Source: Pontibacillus chungwhensis
GTDB taxonomy: Bacteria; Bacillota; Bacilli; Bacillales; BH030062
Assembly: GCF_030166655.1 (NCBI RefSeq)
Contig: NZ_CP126446.1
Location: forward strand, 2,418,001 to 2,482,000
Length of the DNA stretch: 64,000 nucleotides
Direction: 5' to 3'
The position numbers and the translations under genes were made by a program. The notes under the pieces were generated by a model. That model was not told the DNA's origin and did no database searches. It was given only the letters and a program-made list of their open reading frames with translations. Shown piece by piece: positions 26,538 through 35,010 of this stretch. Positions within the stretch are counted from its first letter, which is position 1; the number at the start of each line of letters is the position of its first letter.

Positions 26538-26565
26538 TTAACATACTAACCGGTTAGTATGTTAA
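26538..26565. promoter_or_regulatory. 28-bp perfect palindrome, TetR operator
   Basis: The half-site GGTTAGTATGTTAA (26552-26565) is exactly mirrored by 26538-26551, giving a perfect 28-bp inverted repeat. It starts 4 nt downstream of the -10 box and ends 18 nt before the first gene, so a bound repressor would cover the transcription start. The TetR protein at 23920-24483 is the obvious candidate ligand. Confidence 0.88.
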
Positions 26566-26569
26566 TTCC

Positions 26570-26598
26570 ATTGTATGCTGATTATTCAGAAAATTCAA
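26570..26598 (-). promoter_or_regulatory. Sigma-A promoter of the acyl-CoA operon
   Basis: Minus-strand TTGAAT (26598-26593) and TACAAT (26575-26570), spacer exactly 17 nt, followed directly by the 28-bp operator palindrome. Confidence 0.8.
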
Positions 26599-26684
26599 GA
26601 GACAAGCTTGGAATTTATTCTTTCGATGTACGCCTACTATATAGAGATATCCTTCATCGTGAACTTTCCTATGTTTGTTTGGAC

Positions 26685-27206
26685 CTAATCGTCTATTTCC
26701 TCATCCATTTCTATATACCGTTCTGTAGCTTCATGTATCACGCGACTGAATGTTTCCGGTGTGACATCAGGATATTCTTCAATTTGTTCAGAACCTATTA
26801 CTCCTTTGACGAAAACAAGTACTCCTTTTACCCCTTTTAGGTAACTCTCCTCTTCATATTCCCGGCTATCCCTGGCAAACTGAAGAAATGTTGGCTGATC
26901 GTCAATGGGATAAGGGAGCATCTGATCGGAAAGGGTTAAAACGGATTGTAAGTGGGAGAAATTCTCTTTTACCTCTATGACTTTACGAATTCTGTCTGTT
27001 TTCTCCATTTCTGTATTCAAAAGACTATTCAGGGTTTTAATCATAGGAGAAAGATCATTATAAAAGTGTCTCACGACATATTCAAATTTCCCTTCGTAAT
27101 CCGCTCTCTTCTTCTCATACACTAACGCCGCGGCCGTAAGCAATAAAGTGAAAGTTAAAAATACGATAATTAAATTTTTCCCTTTCTCTATCCATTCTCT
27201 TTGCAA
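26685..27206 (-). CDS. Single-pass membrane protein of unknown function
   Basis: About 173 residues: a short basic start, one membrane segment LIIVFLTFTLLLTAAALVY, then a mostly helical, charged domain likely outside the cell. No catalytic motif seen and no family recognised. TTG 27206 has AAGGGTGG 8 nt upstream and is preferred; GTG 27218 overlaps that site. It follows the P-loop kinase by about 23 nt and is probably co-transcribed. Confidence 0.65.
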   Translation of the reverse strand: MQREWIEKGKNLIIVFLTFTLLLTAAALVYEKKRADYEGKFEYVVRHFYNDLSPMIKTLNSLLNTEMEKTDRIRKVIEVKENFSHLQSVLTLSDQMLPYPIDDQPTFLQFARDSREYEEESYLKGVKGVLVFVKGVIGSEQIEEYPDVTPETFSRVIHEATERYIEMDEEIDD

Positions 27207-27229
27207 ATAAACAACCACCCTTACTACTA

Positions 27230-27811
27230 TTATGTATATAAAACCCGATCCGCAAGAAAAGCTGGATTGACTGTTGTCTCATAATACTCTTCTGCTTTCC
27301 AATAACGTTGTTTGAATTTATTCAGGTCTCTTTGAGTAAGTGGATCCTCCCGTTTAAACCTTTGTTCTCTCGGACATTCCAAAAAGAAACAATAGTCTAA
27401 ATAAGACCTCCACTCTTCCCTCTGCAGAAAGCCCCCTTCAACAATAATGACACCTTTATCAGGGAGTTTAACAGTTACATTTCCGCATTGGTCCTTTTTA
27501 GAATGATAGAGAGGAAGCGTAACAGAATCGGAATTCAATACCCTTTCAAACAGATCTGTCGTTACTTGTTCAACGTCCCATTGTAAATGATAGTATTCCT
27601 CCCATTGCTGAAGTTCCGTGCCATAACGTCTTGATCTTTCTACAATGTAATCATCAAGATGAAAGATCACACCCATTACTTGTTGATCGGATAACGTTTG
27701 CAAGAGACGTTTTGAAAAGGTCGTTTTTCCAGACCGGCTCAATCCATCTATTCCAATTAAAATCCTGCTATTATGTTTCAACATTTCACTCATTATATTT
27801 ATTTCTACCAT
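27230..27811 (-). CDS. P-loop kinase, uridine kinase-like
   Basis: 193 residues. Walker A GIDGLSRSGKTTFSK is near the N terminus, followed by FHLDDYIVERSRRYG (the DD region typical of uridine/pantothenate-type kinases) and VIIVEGGFLQREEW (Walker B-like strand). It is related in layout to the uridine kinase/phosphoribulokinase group, but the substrate cannot be fixed by motif alone. ATG start with GGGAGGAG. Paired with the membrane protein downstream. Confidence 0.8.
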   Translation of the reverse strand: MVEINIMSEMLKHNSRILIGIDGLSRSGKTTFSKRLLQTLSDQQVMGVIFHLDDYIVERSRRYGTELQQWEEYYHLQWDVEQVTTDLFERVLNSDSVTLPLYHSKKDQCGNVTVKLPDKGVIIVEGGFLQREEWRSYLDYCFFLECPREQRFKREDPLTQRDLNKFKQRYWKAEEYYETTVNPAFLADRVLYT

Positions 27812-28010
27812 GCTACTCCTCCCATTTGGCTAACCACACCTTATTTTAACATATTTAACCAATAAATGAGCATGCGTGATTGCTTGTCCTTAATTCTTGG
27901 CCGAACCACCCTTTCACGAATATTACCATCATTTACTATCAACTATTCCGTTGAGACCGTTGTTGAGCAGATGCTACGATGATGAGAGCATTCATAGAAA
28001 GGTGATTTGT

Positions 28011-28226
28011 TTGAATTTTAGCGACCAAGTTGTATCGGTTAAGAAATGGCTTCTTTATTTACTATTATTAGCCATCCCTGTCGTCAATCTGGTAACCATC
28101 TTCGTTTTGGCTTTTGGTAATAAGAATGAAACCGTTCGTAACTATGGAAAAGCCTCCCTATTGTTAATGGCGATCATCATTGTCCTAATGCTCCTAATAG
28201 CATTCATTAGTATAGGTTTATCCTGA
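28011..28226 (+). CDS. Small two-segment membrane protein
   Basis: About 71 residues: LLYLLLLAIPVVNLVTIFVLAF, a short polar loop GNKNETVRNYGKA, then a second hydrophobic segment SLLLMAIIIVLMLLIAFISI. The start is a TTG with AAAGGTG 6 nt upstream. The longer frame from 27897 has no ribosome site and its extra N terminus does not look coding. Function unknown. It is followed by a strong terminator, which supports it as a real gene. Confidence 0.6.
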   Translation: MNFSDQVVSVKKWLLYLLLLAIPVVNLVTIFVLAFGNKNETVRNYGKASLLLMAIIIVLMLLIAFISIGLS

Positions 28227-28253
28227 TGCACCTCTCCCTACTATACTAGCAGC

Positions 28254-28287
28254 AAAACTCTCCCGTTCTTCCGGAGAGTTTTTTTCA
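28254..28287 (+). terminator. Terminator of the small membrane protein gene
   Basis: AACTCTCC and GGAGAGTT stem with about 8-nt loop, followed by a run of seven T. Confidence 0.85.
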
Positions 28288-28325
28288 TTGCTGTCCCATC
28301 TACTTTACTTCCACTCTTCTCCAAT

Positions 28326-28365
28326 AATAAAAAGTCGAATTCCTAATAGAATTCGACTTTCCCAG
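28326..28365 (-). terminator. Terminator of the alpha/beta hydrolase gene
   Basis: On the minus strand AAGTCGAATTC pairs with GAATTCGACTT around a short loop and is followed by a T-rich tail, just past the hydrolase stop codon. Confidence 0.85.
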
Positions 28366-28374
28366 AAGATCGTA

Positions 28375-29337
28375 TTATTTGTTCGATAACTCTTCTATGA
28401 AATTTGTGATCTTCTCTTGATAGGTCTCCTCAGCAACTGAATATCCCTCGGTATGCGTTGCACCTGGTACAATCCATAACTCTTTCTTCCCTTTGGCTGC
28501 TTTATACAACTTATTGGCCATTTCTGTCGGAACTAGTTCATCATCTCCTCCGTGGATAAAGAATAATGGAACTTTGGATTTTTTTACCTGATTCACGACA
28601 GAAGCTTCTTCAAATGTATACCCTGCCCTTATATTTGTAACTAAACTCGTAACCTGGAGTATAGGAAATGACGGGATATGATAAAGATTTTTCATCTGAT
28701 GAGCTAACTCTTCATTAACGGCTGTATAACTACTATCAGCAATAACTCCCTTTACTTCACTCGGCAATTCTTCTCCCGCAGTCATTAGGACAGTAGCCGC
28801 CCCCATCGAGAAACCATGAAGAATAATAGAGTCTGCCCCTTTTTCTTCTATAAGGAGATTGATCCACTGTTTATAATCAAAACGATCATCCCATCCGTAT
28901 CCAATATAGTCCCCCTCACTATCCCCGTGTCCCCTGGCATCTGGCTTTAGTACATTGTAACCTTCCTCATAATAAAACTTTGTGATCCCTGGCATTTGCT
29001 CTTTATTGCCTTTGTACCCATGAGCAAGAATAACGGTTTTGCCGTTAGGCTTCTCATTTTCTAAATAAACAGCTTTAAGCGATAAGCCATCATCGGTTTT
29101 TATCTCCAGGGGTTGAAAGCTTTGCTTTTCCGTCCATTCTCTCACGATTTCTTCTTTCTCCTGCTCTTCTTCTATCACACTCGCAGCCTTAGCCACGTCA
29201 GCTTCACCACCGTGCAAATCTACCGCTCTACTACCACTATCAATAGCGACTCCATAAAAGTAGTTACCTGCACCTCCTAAACCCACAATCATAATAAAAA
29301 CGATGGCCATAACAATCCAACCAATTCGTTTCTTCAT
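28375..29337 (-). CDS. Membrane-anchored alpha/beta hydrolase
   Basis: 320 residues with an N-terminal anchor (about 5-30) and an extracellular alpha/beta hydrolase domain: LAHGYKGNKEQM (oxyanion hole), DARGHGDSEGDYIG, the nucleophile elbow GFSMG with Ser177, IHGGDDELVP (acid) and GATHTEGY (His). It belongs to the YqkD/BAAT-like peptidase S9-related esterases. The ATG at 29337 follows AAAGGAG; a longer frame to 29391 is less supported. A cre-like site about 90 nt upstream suggests catabolite control. Confidence 0.88.
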   Translation of the reverse strand: MKKRIGWIVMAIVFIMIVGLGGAGNYFYGVAIDSGSRAVDLHGGEADVAKAASVIEEEQEKEEIVREWTEKQSFQPLEIKTDDGLSLKAVYLENEKPNGKTVILAHGYKGNKEQMPGITKFYYEEGYNVLKPDARGHGDSEGDYIGYGWDDRFDYKQWINLLIEEKGADSIILHGFSMGAATVLMTAGEELPSEVKGVIADSSYTAVNEELAHQMKNLYHIPSFPILQVTSLVTNIRAGYTFEEASVVNQVKKSKVPLFFIHGGDDELVPTEMANKLYKAAKGKKELWIVPGATHTEGYSVAEETYQEKITNFIEELSNK

Positions 29338-29425
29338 AACTCGCTCTCCTTTAATCATTGATAACTTCCTAACACTTGATCTACTATACACGGAACGAAC
29401 CTATTTCAGCGAATCTAACACTTAT

Positions 29426-29439
29426 AGTAAACGCTTTCA
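29426..29439. promoter_or_regulatory. Candidate cre site
   Basis: TGAAAGCGTTTACT on the minus strand fits TGWNANCGNTNWCA at all but the last base. It lies 89 nt before the alpha/beta hydrolase ATG and about 150 nt before the divergent carbonic-anhydrase-like gene. Confidence 0.45.
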
Positions 29440-29586
29440 AAACAATTGATGTCTTTGTACTTATAAAGCCATAGGTGTTAAGACTTTATTCAATTTACCC
29501 TCCACCTTTAAAGAAAGGATCCTTTTTCTTTTATGAGAATTTATATATAATAGATTTGTAAAGTTTACTATGCTAGGAGGACCATT

Positions 29587-29964
29587 ATGTCAGAAAAAAC
29601 ATTTGCTACTGTTATTACATGTATGGATGGACGCGTTCAACTACCTGTAAACGAGTGGATGCAAAACCAATACAATACGCCTTTTATTGATACTATTACA
29701 GCAGCAGGACCAGAGAAAGTTGTCTTGGCTGGTTCGGCTTCAGAGGTGGACTCTATGAAAGAAAAGGTGACCATCTCTTGTGATGCTCATGGCTCTGAAG
29801 TTCTTGCGGTTGTTGGTCACCATGACTGTGCCGGAAACCCTGTCGGACGGGAACAGAAAGTAGAAGAAATTAAACAAGCAGTAGAAGCCGTTCAAGCTTG
29901 GGATTTCCCTGTACAAGTTATTGGATTATTTGTTAATGAAAACTGGGAAGTTGAAACTATCTAA
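29587..29964 (+). CDS. Mini beta-carbonic anhydrase-like protein
   Basis: 125 residues, well short of normal beta-carbonic anhydrases (about 190-220). The zinc ligands and dyad appear intact: Cys12-x-Asp14-x-Arg16 (TCMDGR) and His78-x-x-Cys81 (HHDC). It would hydrate CO2, or bind zinc without activity. The usual N-terminal helices and parts between the motifs are missing. ATG start with AGGAGG upstream. Monocistronic, ending in a strong terminator. Confidence 0.75.
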   Translation: MSEKTFATVITCMDGRVQLPVNEWMQNQYNTPFIDTITAAGPEKVVLAGSASEVDSMKEKVTISCDAHGSEVLAVVGHHDCAGNPVGREQKVEEIKQAVEAVQAWDFPVQVIGLFVNENWEVETI

Positions 29965-29968
29965 AAGA

Positions 29969-30001
29969 TGAAAAAATCAGCTCTTCTGGGCTGATTTTTT
30001 C
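29969..30001. terminator. Bidirectional terminator
   Basis: AAAAAATCAGC and GCTGATTTTTT flank a short loop between convergent genes (carbonic anhydrase-like and GNAT). Confidence 0.85.
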
Positions 30002-30522
30002 ATACCCTTTTCTTTCCACTCATGCTCTAAAATCCCCATTTCATACAAGCTCCAATACCCTTCTCCCACTTTCCTATGATCTCGTAAAAGACCTTCCGTC
30101 TGAAATCCTACCCTCTTATAACATTGGATCGCAGAAGTATTGAAATGAAATACGCCAAGAGTGACTCGATGTAAGTTAAGGTCTTCAAAGGCTAGTTGCA
30201 ACACCTTCTCCACTGCCTGTGGAGCAATTCCTTTCCCTCTCATAGATTCATGTACAAACACCTTTCCAATTCGTGCAGAGCGGTTCACGTAATCTATTCG
30301 CCCTAAGGAAATATGACCGACTGTTTTCCCCTCTTCATTAATCTTGTATATAAATCGATCGGCTCCATCTTGATTCGCCCCATGAATATAGTCTTCAAGC
30401 TGATCCTCACTTAATGGGAAACTAAATTGTGAACCGCTCCACTGCACCAATAAGTCAGGTGATGGAATCCAGTCCATAAGCCGTGAAAAGTCTGATGAAG
30501 TAAATGGCTGTAGGGTAACCAA
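29977..30522 (-). CDS. GNAT acetyltransferase (RimJ/RimL-like)
   Basis: 181 residues. Motif A IGKVFVHESMRGKGIAPQAV and motif B LGVFHFNTSAIQCYKRVGFQTEG are those of the RimJ/RimL N-acetyltransferase group. TTG start with AGGAGG 6 nt upstream. The acceptor is unknown; ribosomal or small-molecule amines are typical. Confidence 0.88.
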   Translation of the reverse strand: MVTLQPFTSSDFSRLMDWIPSPDLLVQWSGSQFSFPLSEDQLEDYIHGANQDGADRFIYKINEEGKTVGHISLGRIDYVNRSARIGKVFVHESMRGKGIAPQAVEKVLQLAFEDLNLHRVTLGVFHFNTSAIQCYKRVGFQTEGLLRDHRKVGEGYWSLYEMGILEHEWKEKGMKKSAQKS

Positions 30523-30589
30523 AGCGCGCCTCCTTTGTGAGTATCATAATCGTCCACTAACGATATGGACTTTTTTACCAGTTTAACAT

Positions 30590-30626
30590 AAAAAGAGACC
30601 TAAATCGTAACGATTTAGGTCTCTAC
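30590..30626 (-). terminator. Terminator of the BCCT gene
   Basis: AGAGACCTAAATCG and CGATTTAGGTCTCT form a 14-bp stem with a tiny loop; a T-run follows on the minus strand. Confidence 0.9.
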
Positions 30627-30631
30627 TCTAT

Positions 30632-32215
30632 TTAAGATGATGTTTCTTCTTTTAATGTTTCTGAAGCAGTCTGGGTTTCTTGGGAAACAATCCCCTGGTC
30701 TACTGCCATTTCACGCGCAACCTTAGGAGCTAGCCATACTGGTGGTAACATAAGAATAGATACCGGTACAGCTGTTACAACGATAAAGTTCTGGAGCGTT
30801 TGAATACTACTCTCGCCTATTCCAAGTAACGTTGAGGCGATGGCTCCGAATAATAGAGCCCAGAATACGCGAAGCATCCGTGGTGGATGAGCGTGACCCG
30901 TGAGCGTTACGGCCACTGAATAAGACATAGAGTCAGCTGTTGTGGCCACAAATACGATGGTAACCACTAGGAATCCACTTGCCATTACGGTTCCAAATGG
31001 AACTTGCTCCATAATTGCCATCACAGCAGCGGGCATGCCTGAATTGTTTAAAGCATCAGAGATAGATCCTGGTGTTTTCATTTCATAGAATAGACCAGAT
31101 CCGCCCACGGCTGAGAACCAAAAGTTACTTACAAGCGGAGCTAGAATGGCCACAGCCATTATTAATTCTCTTATAGAACGACCTCTTGAGATACGGCTAA
31201 TAAACATAGCCATAGCAGGACCAAATCCAATAAACCAACCCCAGAAGAAAATCGTCCAGTAACCAAGCCAACCGTCATCCCCTCTGTAAAGACTCATGCG
31301 TACAAAGTTTTGGATTTGAAATGCTTCAGCCCCAATAAAGGAGTCAATGATAAAGAACGTAGGGCCTAAAATAAGCATCCCTACCATTAGCACTAACGCT
31401 AACCCTACATTAATTCGACTTAACAGCTGAATACCCTTATCTACACCAGTAGCGGCTGAAATAGAAGCGATGACTACTAGAAAGATAATGACGACAGATT
31501 GGGTAAAGATTGTATCTGGTACATCAAATAAATACTGCAGGGCATAGCCTACCTGAAGTCCTAAAAATCCAATCGGTCCAATTGTTCCCGCTGCTACAGC
31601 AATAATAGATACGATATCAGCTACAGAACCAACGATACTACCTTTGCGGAAGATTTTTTCCCCAAACATAGGATAAAGCATCGTACGAGGTTTTAGAGGG
31701 TAGCCTTTATGATAGTGAGCGTACATAAGTACAATGGTAGTCACCGTCCCAAGACTTGCCCAAGCAGTGAATCCCCAGTGGAAGAAGCTTTGAGCTAGTC
31801 CAGGCACTACGGATTCTGCAGGTGTCATTCCTTCTTCTGCAAACAGAGGAGGCGTCGTCAAATAATGGTACAACGGTTCTCCAGCTGCCCAGAAAACACC
31901 TCCTGCCGCTAATAACGTACATAAAATCATCGATACCCAACGGAATATTCCGTATTCAGGCTTATTCAAGTTACCAAGTTTCACTTTTCCATATTTCGAT
32001 AGTGCCAATGCCACTCCAACAATGAAAGTAGCAAGTAATAGTAATTGCCAGAATGCTCCAAAGAATTTAACAGAAAAGTCGAACGCACTTGTGATCCATT
32101 CCCCCATTAGTGTGTCATTCACAAGGGACATTACAAGAAATAGTAAGAGAAAACCTCCACTAATGATAAATGCGACCCAATCAAGCCCCGTTCTCCTATT
32201 CGTTTCGTCAGTCAT
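30632..32215 (-). CDS. BCCT-family betaine/carnitine/choline transporter
   Basis: 527 residues, about 12 membrane segments, of the betaine-choline-carnitine family, which imports osmolytes with Na+ or H+. The family region YWTIFFWGWFIGFGPAMAMF followed by RISRGRSIREL is clear. The aromatic/serine pattern of betaine carriers (WAWW..WSPFVG) is altered to WGWF..FGPAMA, so the substrate may not be glycine betaine itself. ATG start with AGGAGG. In a salt-adapted organism, osmolyte uptake is the likely role. Confidence 0.9.
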   Translation of the reverse strand: MTDETNRRTGLDWVAFIISGGFLLLFLVMSLVNDTLMGEWITSAFDFSVKFFGAFWQLLLLATFIVGVALALSKYGKVKLGNLNKPEYGIFRWVSMILCTLLAAGGVFWAAGEPLYHYLTTPPLFAEEGMTPAESVVPGLAQSFFHWGFTAWASLGTVTTIVLMYAHYHKGYPLKPRTMLYPMFGEKIFRKGSIVGSVADIVSIIAVAAGTIGPIGFLGLQVGYALQYLFDVPDTIFTQSVVIIFLVVIASISAATGVDKGIQLLSRINVGLALVLMVGMLILGPTFFIIDSFIGAEAFQIQNFVRMSLYRGDDGWLGYWTIFFWGWFIGFGPAMAMFISRISRGRSIRELIMAVAILAPLVSNFWFSAVGGSGLFYEMKTPGSISDALNNSGMPAAVMAIMEQVPFGTVMASGFLVVTIVFVATTADSMSYSVAVTLTGHAHPPRMLRVFWALLFGAIASTLLGIGESSIQTLQNFIVVTAVPVSILMLPPVWLAPKVAREMAVDQGIVSQETQTASETLKEETSS

Positions 32216-32493
32216 TATTTTCCTCCTGAATTGTGTTATATCTTTTGCTAGATATAGTTCGTATTTTGTTCTTAGATGCTCTGGAATTGTTCTTTCTCTA
32301 TATTAGAAGATGCTTCTCCCCTTTAAATCCGACCTTTTTTACATAGTTTTTAATTATATAGATTGTAAATGAACACGTCAAAATGTAATTTTCGTCGATT
32401 TAGGAGAATTTCTGAGCTTTATGGAGGAACCTATAACTTCTATTAGTGAGACATTAAAGGATAAAGAGATTTAAAAGGATTTAGCTCTTTTTA

Positions 32494-33570
32494 TCAATTG
32501 ACTTTTATAAGTTTTTCGGGCTCATGCCTGTGCTTCTTATAATAATCCACTTCATGAGTCATATAATCAGCTAGACGCGGGCAAACAATGCCCGTTCCCT
32601 TTAAGTGCTTTATAGTATTTGCAGAATCGTAATAGGCTTGTAATGTAAAGTAGTCAATCGTTTCCCGTTCCACTTGCACCCATTTGCGAATCAAAGATAA
32701 AGAAAGCGTCTTAGACACGAAAGAAGACGGGAGTGTATAGGAAGGGGTTTTTCCGACTAACGTTTGAGCGATTAAACGATAAACCTCCCTTACAGTCAAA
32801 GGCTCAGGGTCTGTTAAATGAAATACTTTACTCTTAGCAGTCTCATCATGCGCAAGGAAAGTTGTCGCATCAACCACATAATCTATAGGGACAAGATTTA
32901 TAAGCGCTTCCCCTCCCCCTATATATGGAATGGGGAGTCTTGCGAATTTGTCTAAGAACCGCATCATAAAGTAGGGGCCATCGAACTTAGCCGTTTCCCC
33001 TGTTTTTGAATGACCCATCACAACTCCTGGACGAATAATCGTAATGGGTAACTTATTCATATAAGAATGAACCATAACTTCTGCTTCATATTTGGTTTCT
33101 TCATAATAATTCTTAAAGGCTTGACCACACTCTAACTCGTCCTCATAAATGGAACCAGACCGATCTCCTGAAACATAAGCCGTACTAAAATAGATAAATC
33201 GTTTCAAGGAAGAAAACGGAAGAATAAAATCTAATACATTTCTAGTTCCGTTCACATTCACTCTATGCGCAATATCTTCTGGGACCGCGAGATCATATAT
33301 AGCTGCAAGGTGAAAAACATGTGTGACCTCTTCTGTTAACCTCCTTCTTGTTCCTTCATCTATTCCTAGTTCAGACTTTGTAATATCGCCTTCAATAATG
33401 GTGATTTTCGAATAATGAACCATATCCTCTATTGCATGATAGGCCTTTTGAATTTGGTCACGGTAGACTAATAATTCAAAGCGAGCATCATGGTCTATAT
33501 CAACTAACTTTTTAATCAAATTAGATGATACAAAACCAGGAAATCCTGTAATAAAATAAGTTCGTGCCAT
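32494..33570 (-). CDS. Extended SDR/NAD-dependent epimerase-like protein
   Basis: 358 residues of the extended SDR fold: ITGFPGFVSSNLI (TGxxGF cofactor loop), VFHLAAIYDL, IYFSTAYVSGD (Ser/Thr), and YYEETKYEAE (Tyr-x3-Lys). The C-terminal half resembles NAD-binding_4 or fatty-acyl-reductase-like proteins of Bacillaceae. It oxidises or reduces a hydroxy/keto or acyl group; the substrate is not known. ATG start with GGGAGGGG. Monocistronic. Confidence 0.85.
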   Translation of the reverse strand: MARTYFITGFPGFVSSNLIKKLVDIDHDARFELLVYRDQIQKAYHAIEDMVHYSKITIIEGDITKSELGIDEGTRRRLTEEVTHVFHLAAIYDLAVPEDIAHRVNVNGTRNVLDFILPFSSLKRFIYFSTAYVSGDRSGSIYEDELECGQAFKNYYEETKYEAEVMVHSYMNKLPITIIRPGVVMGHSKTGETAKFDGPYFMMRFLDKFARLPIPYIGGGEALINLVPIDYVVDATTFLAHDETAKSKVFHLTDPEPLTVREVYRLIAQTLVGKTPSYTLPSSFVSKTLSLSLIRKWVQVERETIDYFTLQAYYDSANTIKHLKGTGIVCPRLADYMTHEVDYYKKHRHEPEKLIKVN

Positions 33571-33702
33571 ATCGGATTACCCCTCCCATAAAAACGCTTA
33601 AAACACTTAAGTATATTCATTGAAACATAGAACATAACAGGCCATGAGGAAGTGAAAGACAATCATTCAATTTGCTTAAATAAACTTGTTAAAGCAATGA
33701 AC

Positions 33703-34131
33703 TCAGTTCATATCGGTTGAGTATTGATCCTGAATATAAGTAATGGAATTTAGAATTAACTTTTGCAAAACTTCTATATCAATATCTGCGAGCTTATTTA
33801 CATAAACGCAGGCTTTCCCTGTTTTATGTTTCCCTAAATGCTCCAATAGCTTCTCTCGTTCAGGTTCTCCTTGTGCCAAATAAAGGCTATGCTTCGCTTT
33901 TCTTGGAGAGAAACCTACGACAGGCGCGTCTCCTTCATGCCCCGATTCATACTTGTAATGATAGGATCCAAAGCCAATAATGGAATCTCCCCACATTTTC
34001 GCCTCACATCCAGTTGTTTCGGTGAAAAGGTCAAGCAACCGGTATGCGTCTTCACGCTTCTTTACACTTTCCACTTGTTCTATAAATTCGATGACGCTTT
34101 GATCATTCGGTTTTGTTTTTAGTTCATACAT
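33703..34131 (-). CDS. DUF1801-family protein
   Basis: About 142 residues. The stretch AKMWGDSIIGFGSYHYKYESG and FSPRKAKHSLYL match DUF1801 (YdhG-like), a family with structures related to the frataxin/YdeI fold but no settled function. The ATG at 34131 has GGAGGG upstream; the frame to 34146 is less supported. Confidence 0.85.
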   Translation of the reverse strand: MYELKTKPNDQSVIEFIEQVESVKKREDAYRLLDLFTETTGCEAKMWGDSIIGFGSYHYKYESGHEGDAPVVGFSPRKAKHSLYLAQGEPEREKLLEHLGKHKTGKACVYVNKLADIDIEVLQKLILNSITYIQDQYSTDMN

Positions 34132-34300
34132 AGACGAACCCTCCATCTGTCTTTAATTAATACTCTTAATCTCTCATAATGCACTAAGTTTTTTAGGATT
34201 TAGAAGTTTATTATTTGCTAAATAGGTTAAAGATTGCCATACTCAAACGTGAGTCAAAAGACTTAGTTTGTTTCTCACAAATGACTAGGAGGCTAATTAC

Positions 34301-34864
34301 ATGAGCGTTTATAATTACTCAGCTATAGCGATGAACGGCAAAGAGCAATCCCTTGAAGAATATAAAGGAAAAGTGCTTTTAATCGTTAATACAGCAGGTC
34401 GATGCGGGTTTACATATCAATACGAGGACCTTCAACGTTTGCACGAGAGATACAAGGATAAAGGTCTTGTTATCTTAGGTTTTCCATGTAACCAGTTTGA
34501 TAACCAAGAACCTGATGAGAACGAAAAGATTCAAACAAATTGTCTATTAAACTACGGCGTTTCATTCCCTCTCTTTCAGAAGATGGATGTAAGAGGAGAA
34601 CACGCCCATCCACTCTTCACTTATTTATCTAATCAAAAAGCATTTGAAGGTTTCGACAAGTTTCACCCTGTGGCGAAAGTCCTCATTCCACTACTGAATG
34701 AGAAACACCCAGAATACCTCACAGATGACTACTCCATTAAATGGAATTTCACAAAGTTCTTAATCAATACGGAGGGAGAAGTGGTTCAACGCTTTGAATG
34801 CACCACGGATACGATTGACATGGAACAAGACATTGAAGAGCAACTCGCTCAGTTGACGGTTTAA
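34301..34864 (+). CDS. Glutathione peroxidase-family thiol peroxidase
   Basis: 187 residues. NTAGRCGFTYQYEDL with the peroxidatic Cys35 (not selenocysteine), GFPCNQFDNQEP and WNFTKFL supply the Cys/Gln/Trp/Asn set. It is longer than the usual 160 residues because of an insert before IKWNFTKF. Bacillaceae lack glutathione, so thioredoxin or bacillithiol is the likely reductant. ATG start with TAGGAGG. No partner gene nearby. Confidence 0.92.
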   Translation: MSVYNYSAIAMNGKEQSLEEYKGKVLLIVNTAGRCGFTYQYEDLQRLHERYKDKGLVILGFPCNQFDNQEPDENEKIQTNCLLNYGVSFPLFQKMDVRGEHAHPLFTYLSNQKAFEGFDKFHPVAKVLIPLLNEKHPEYLTDDYSIKWNFTKFLINTEGEVVQRFECTTDTIDMEQDIEEQLAQLTV

Positions 34865-35010
34865 TTACTATCTCCTCTGGCCCTTCAGGTTAATGCTTGA
34901 AAGGTTGGAGGCTTGTCTTTTATTTAAGACTTTTCCATTAGAGGTCTTCTCCAAATGTATCTGATAGCTGTTCTATTTCTTTCGTTTTCTCAAAGTTTGA
35001 AAAGTCTTCA

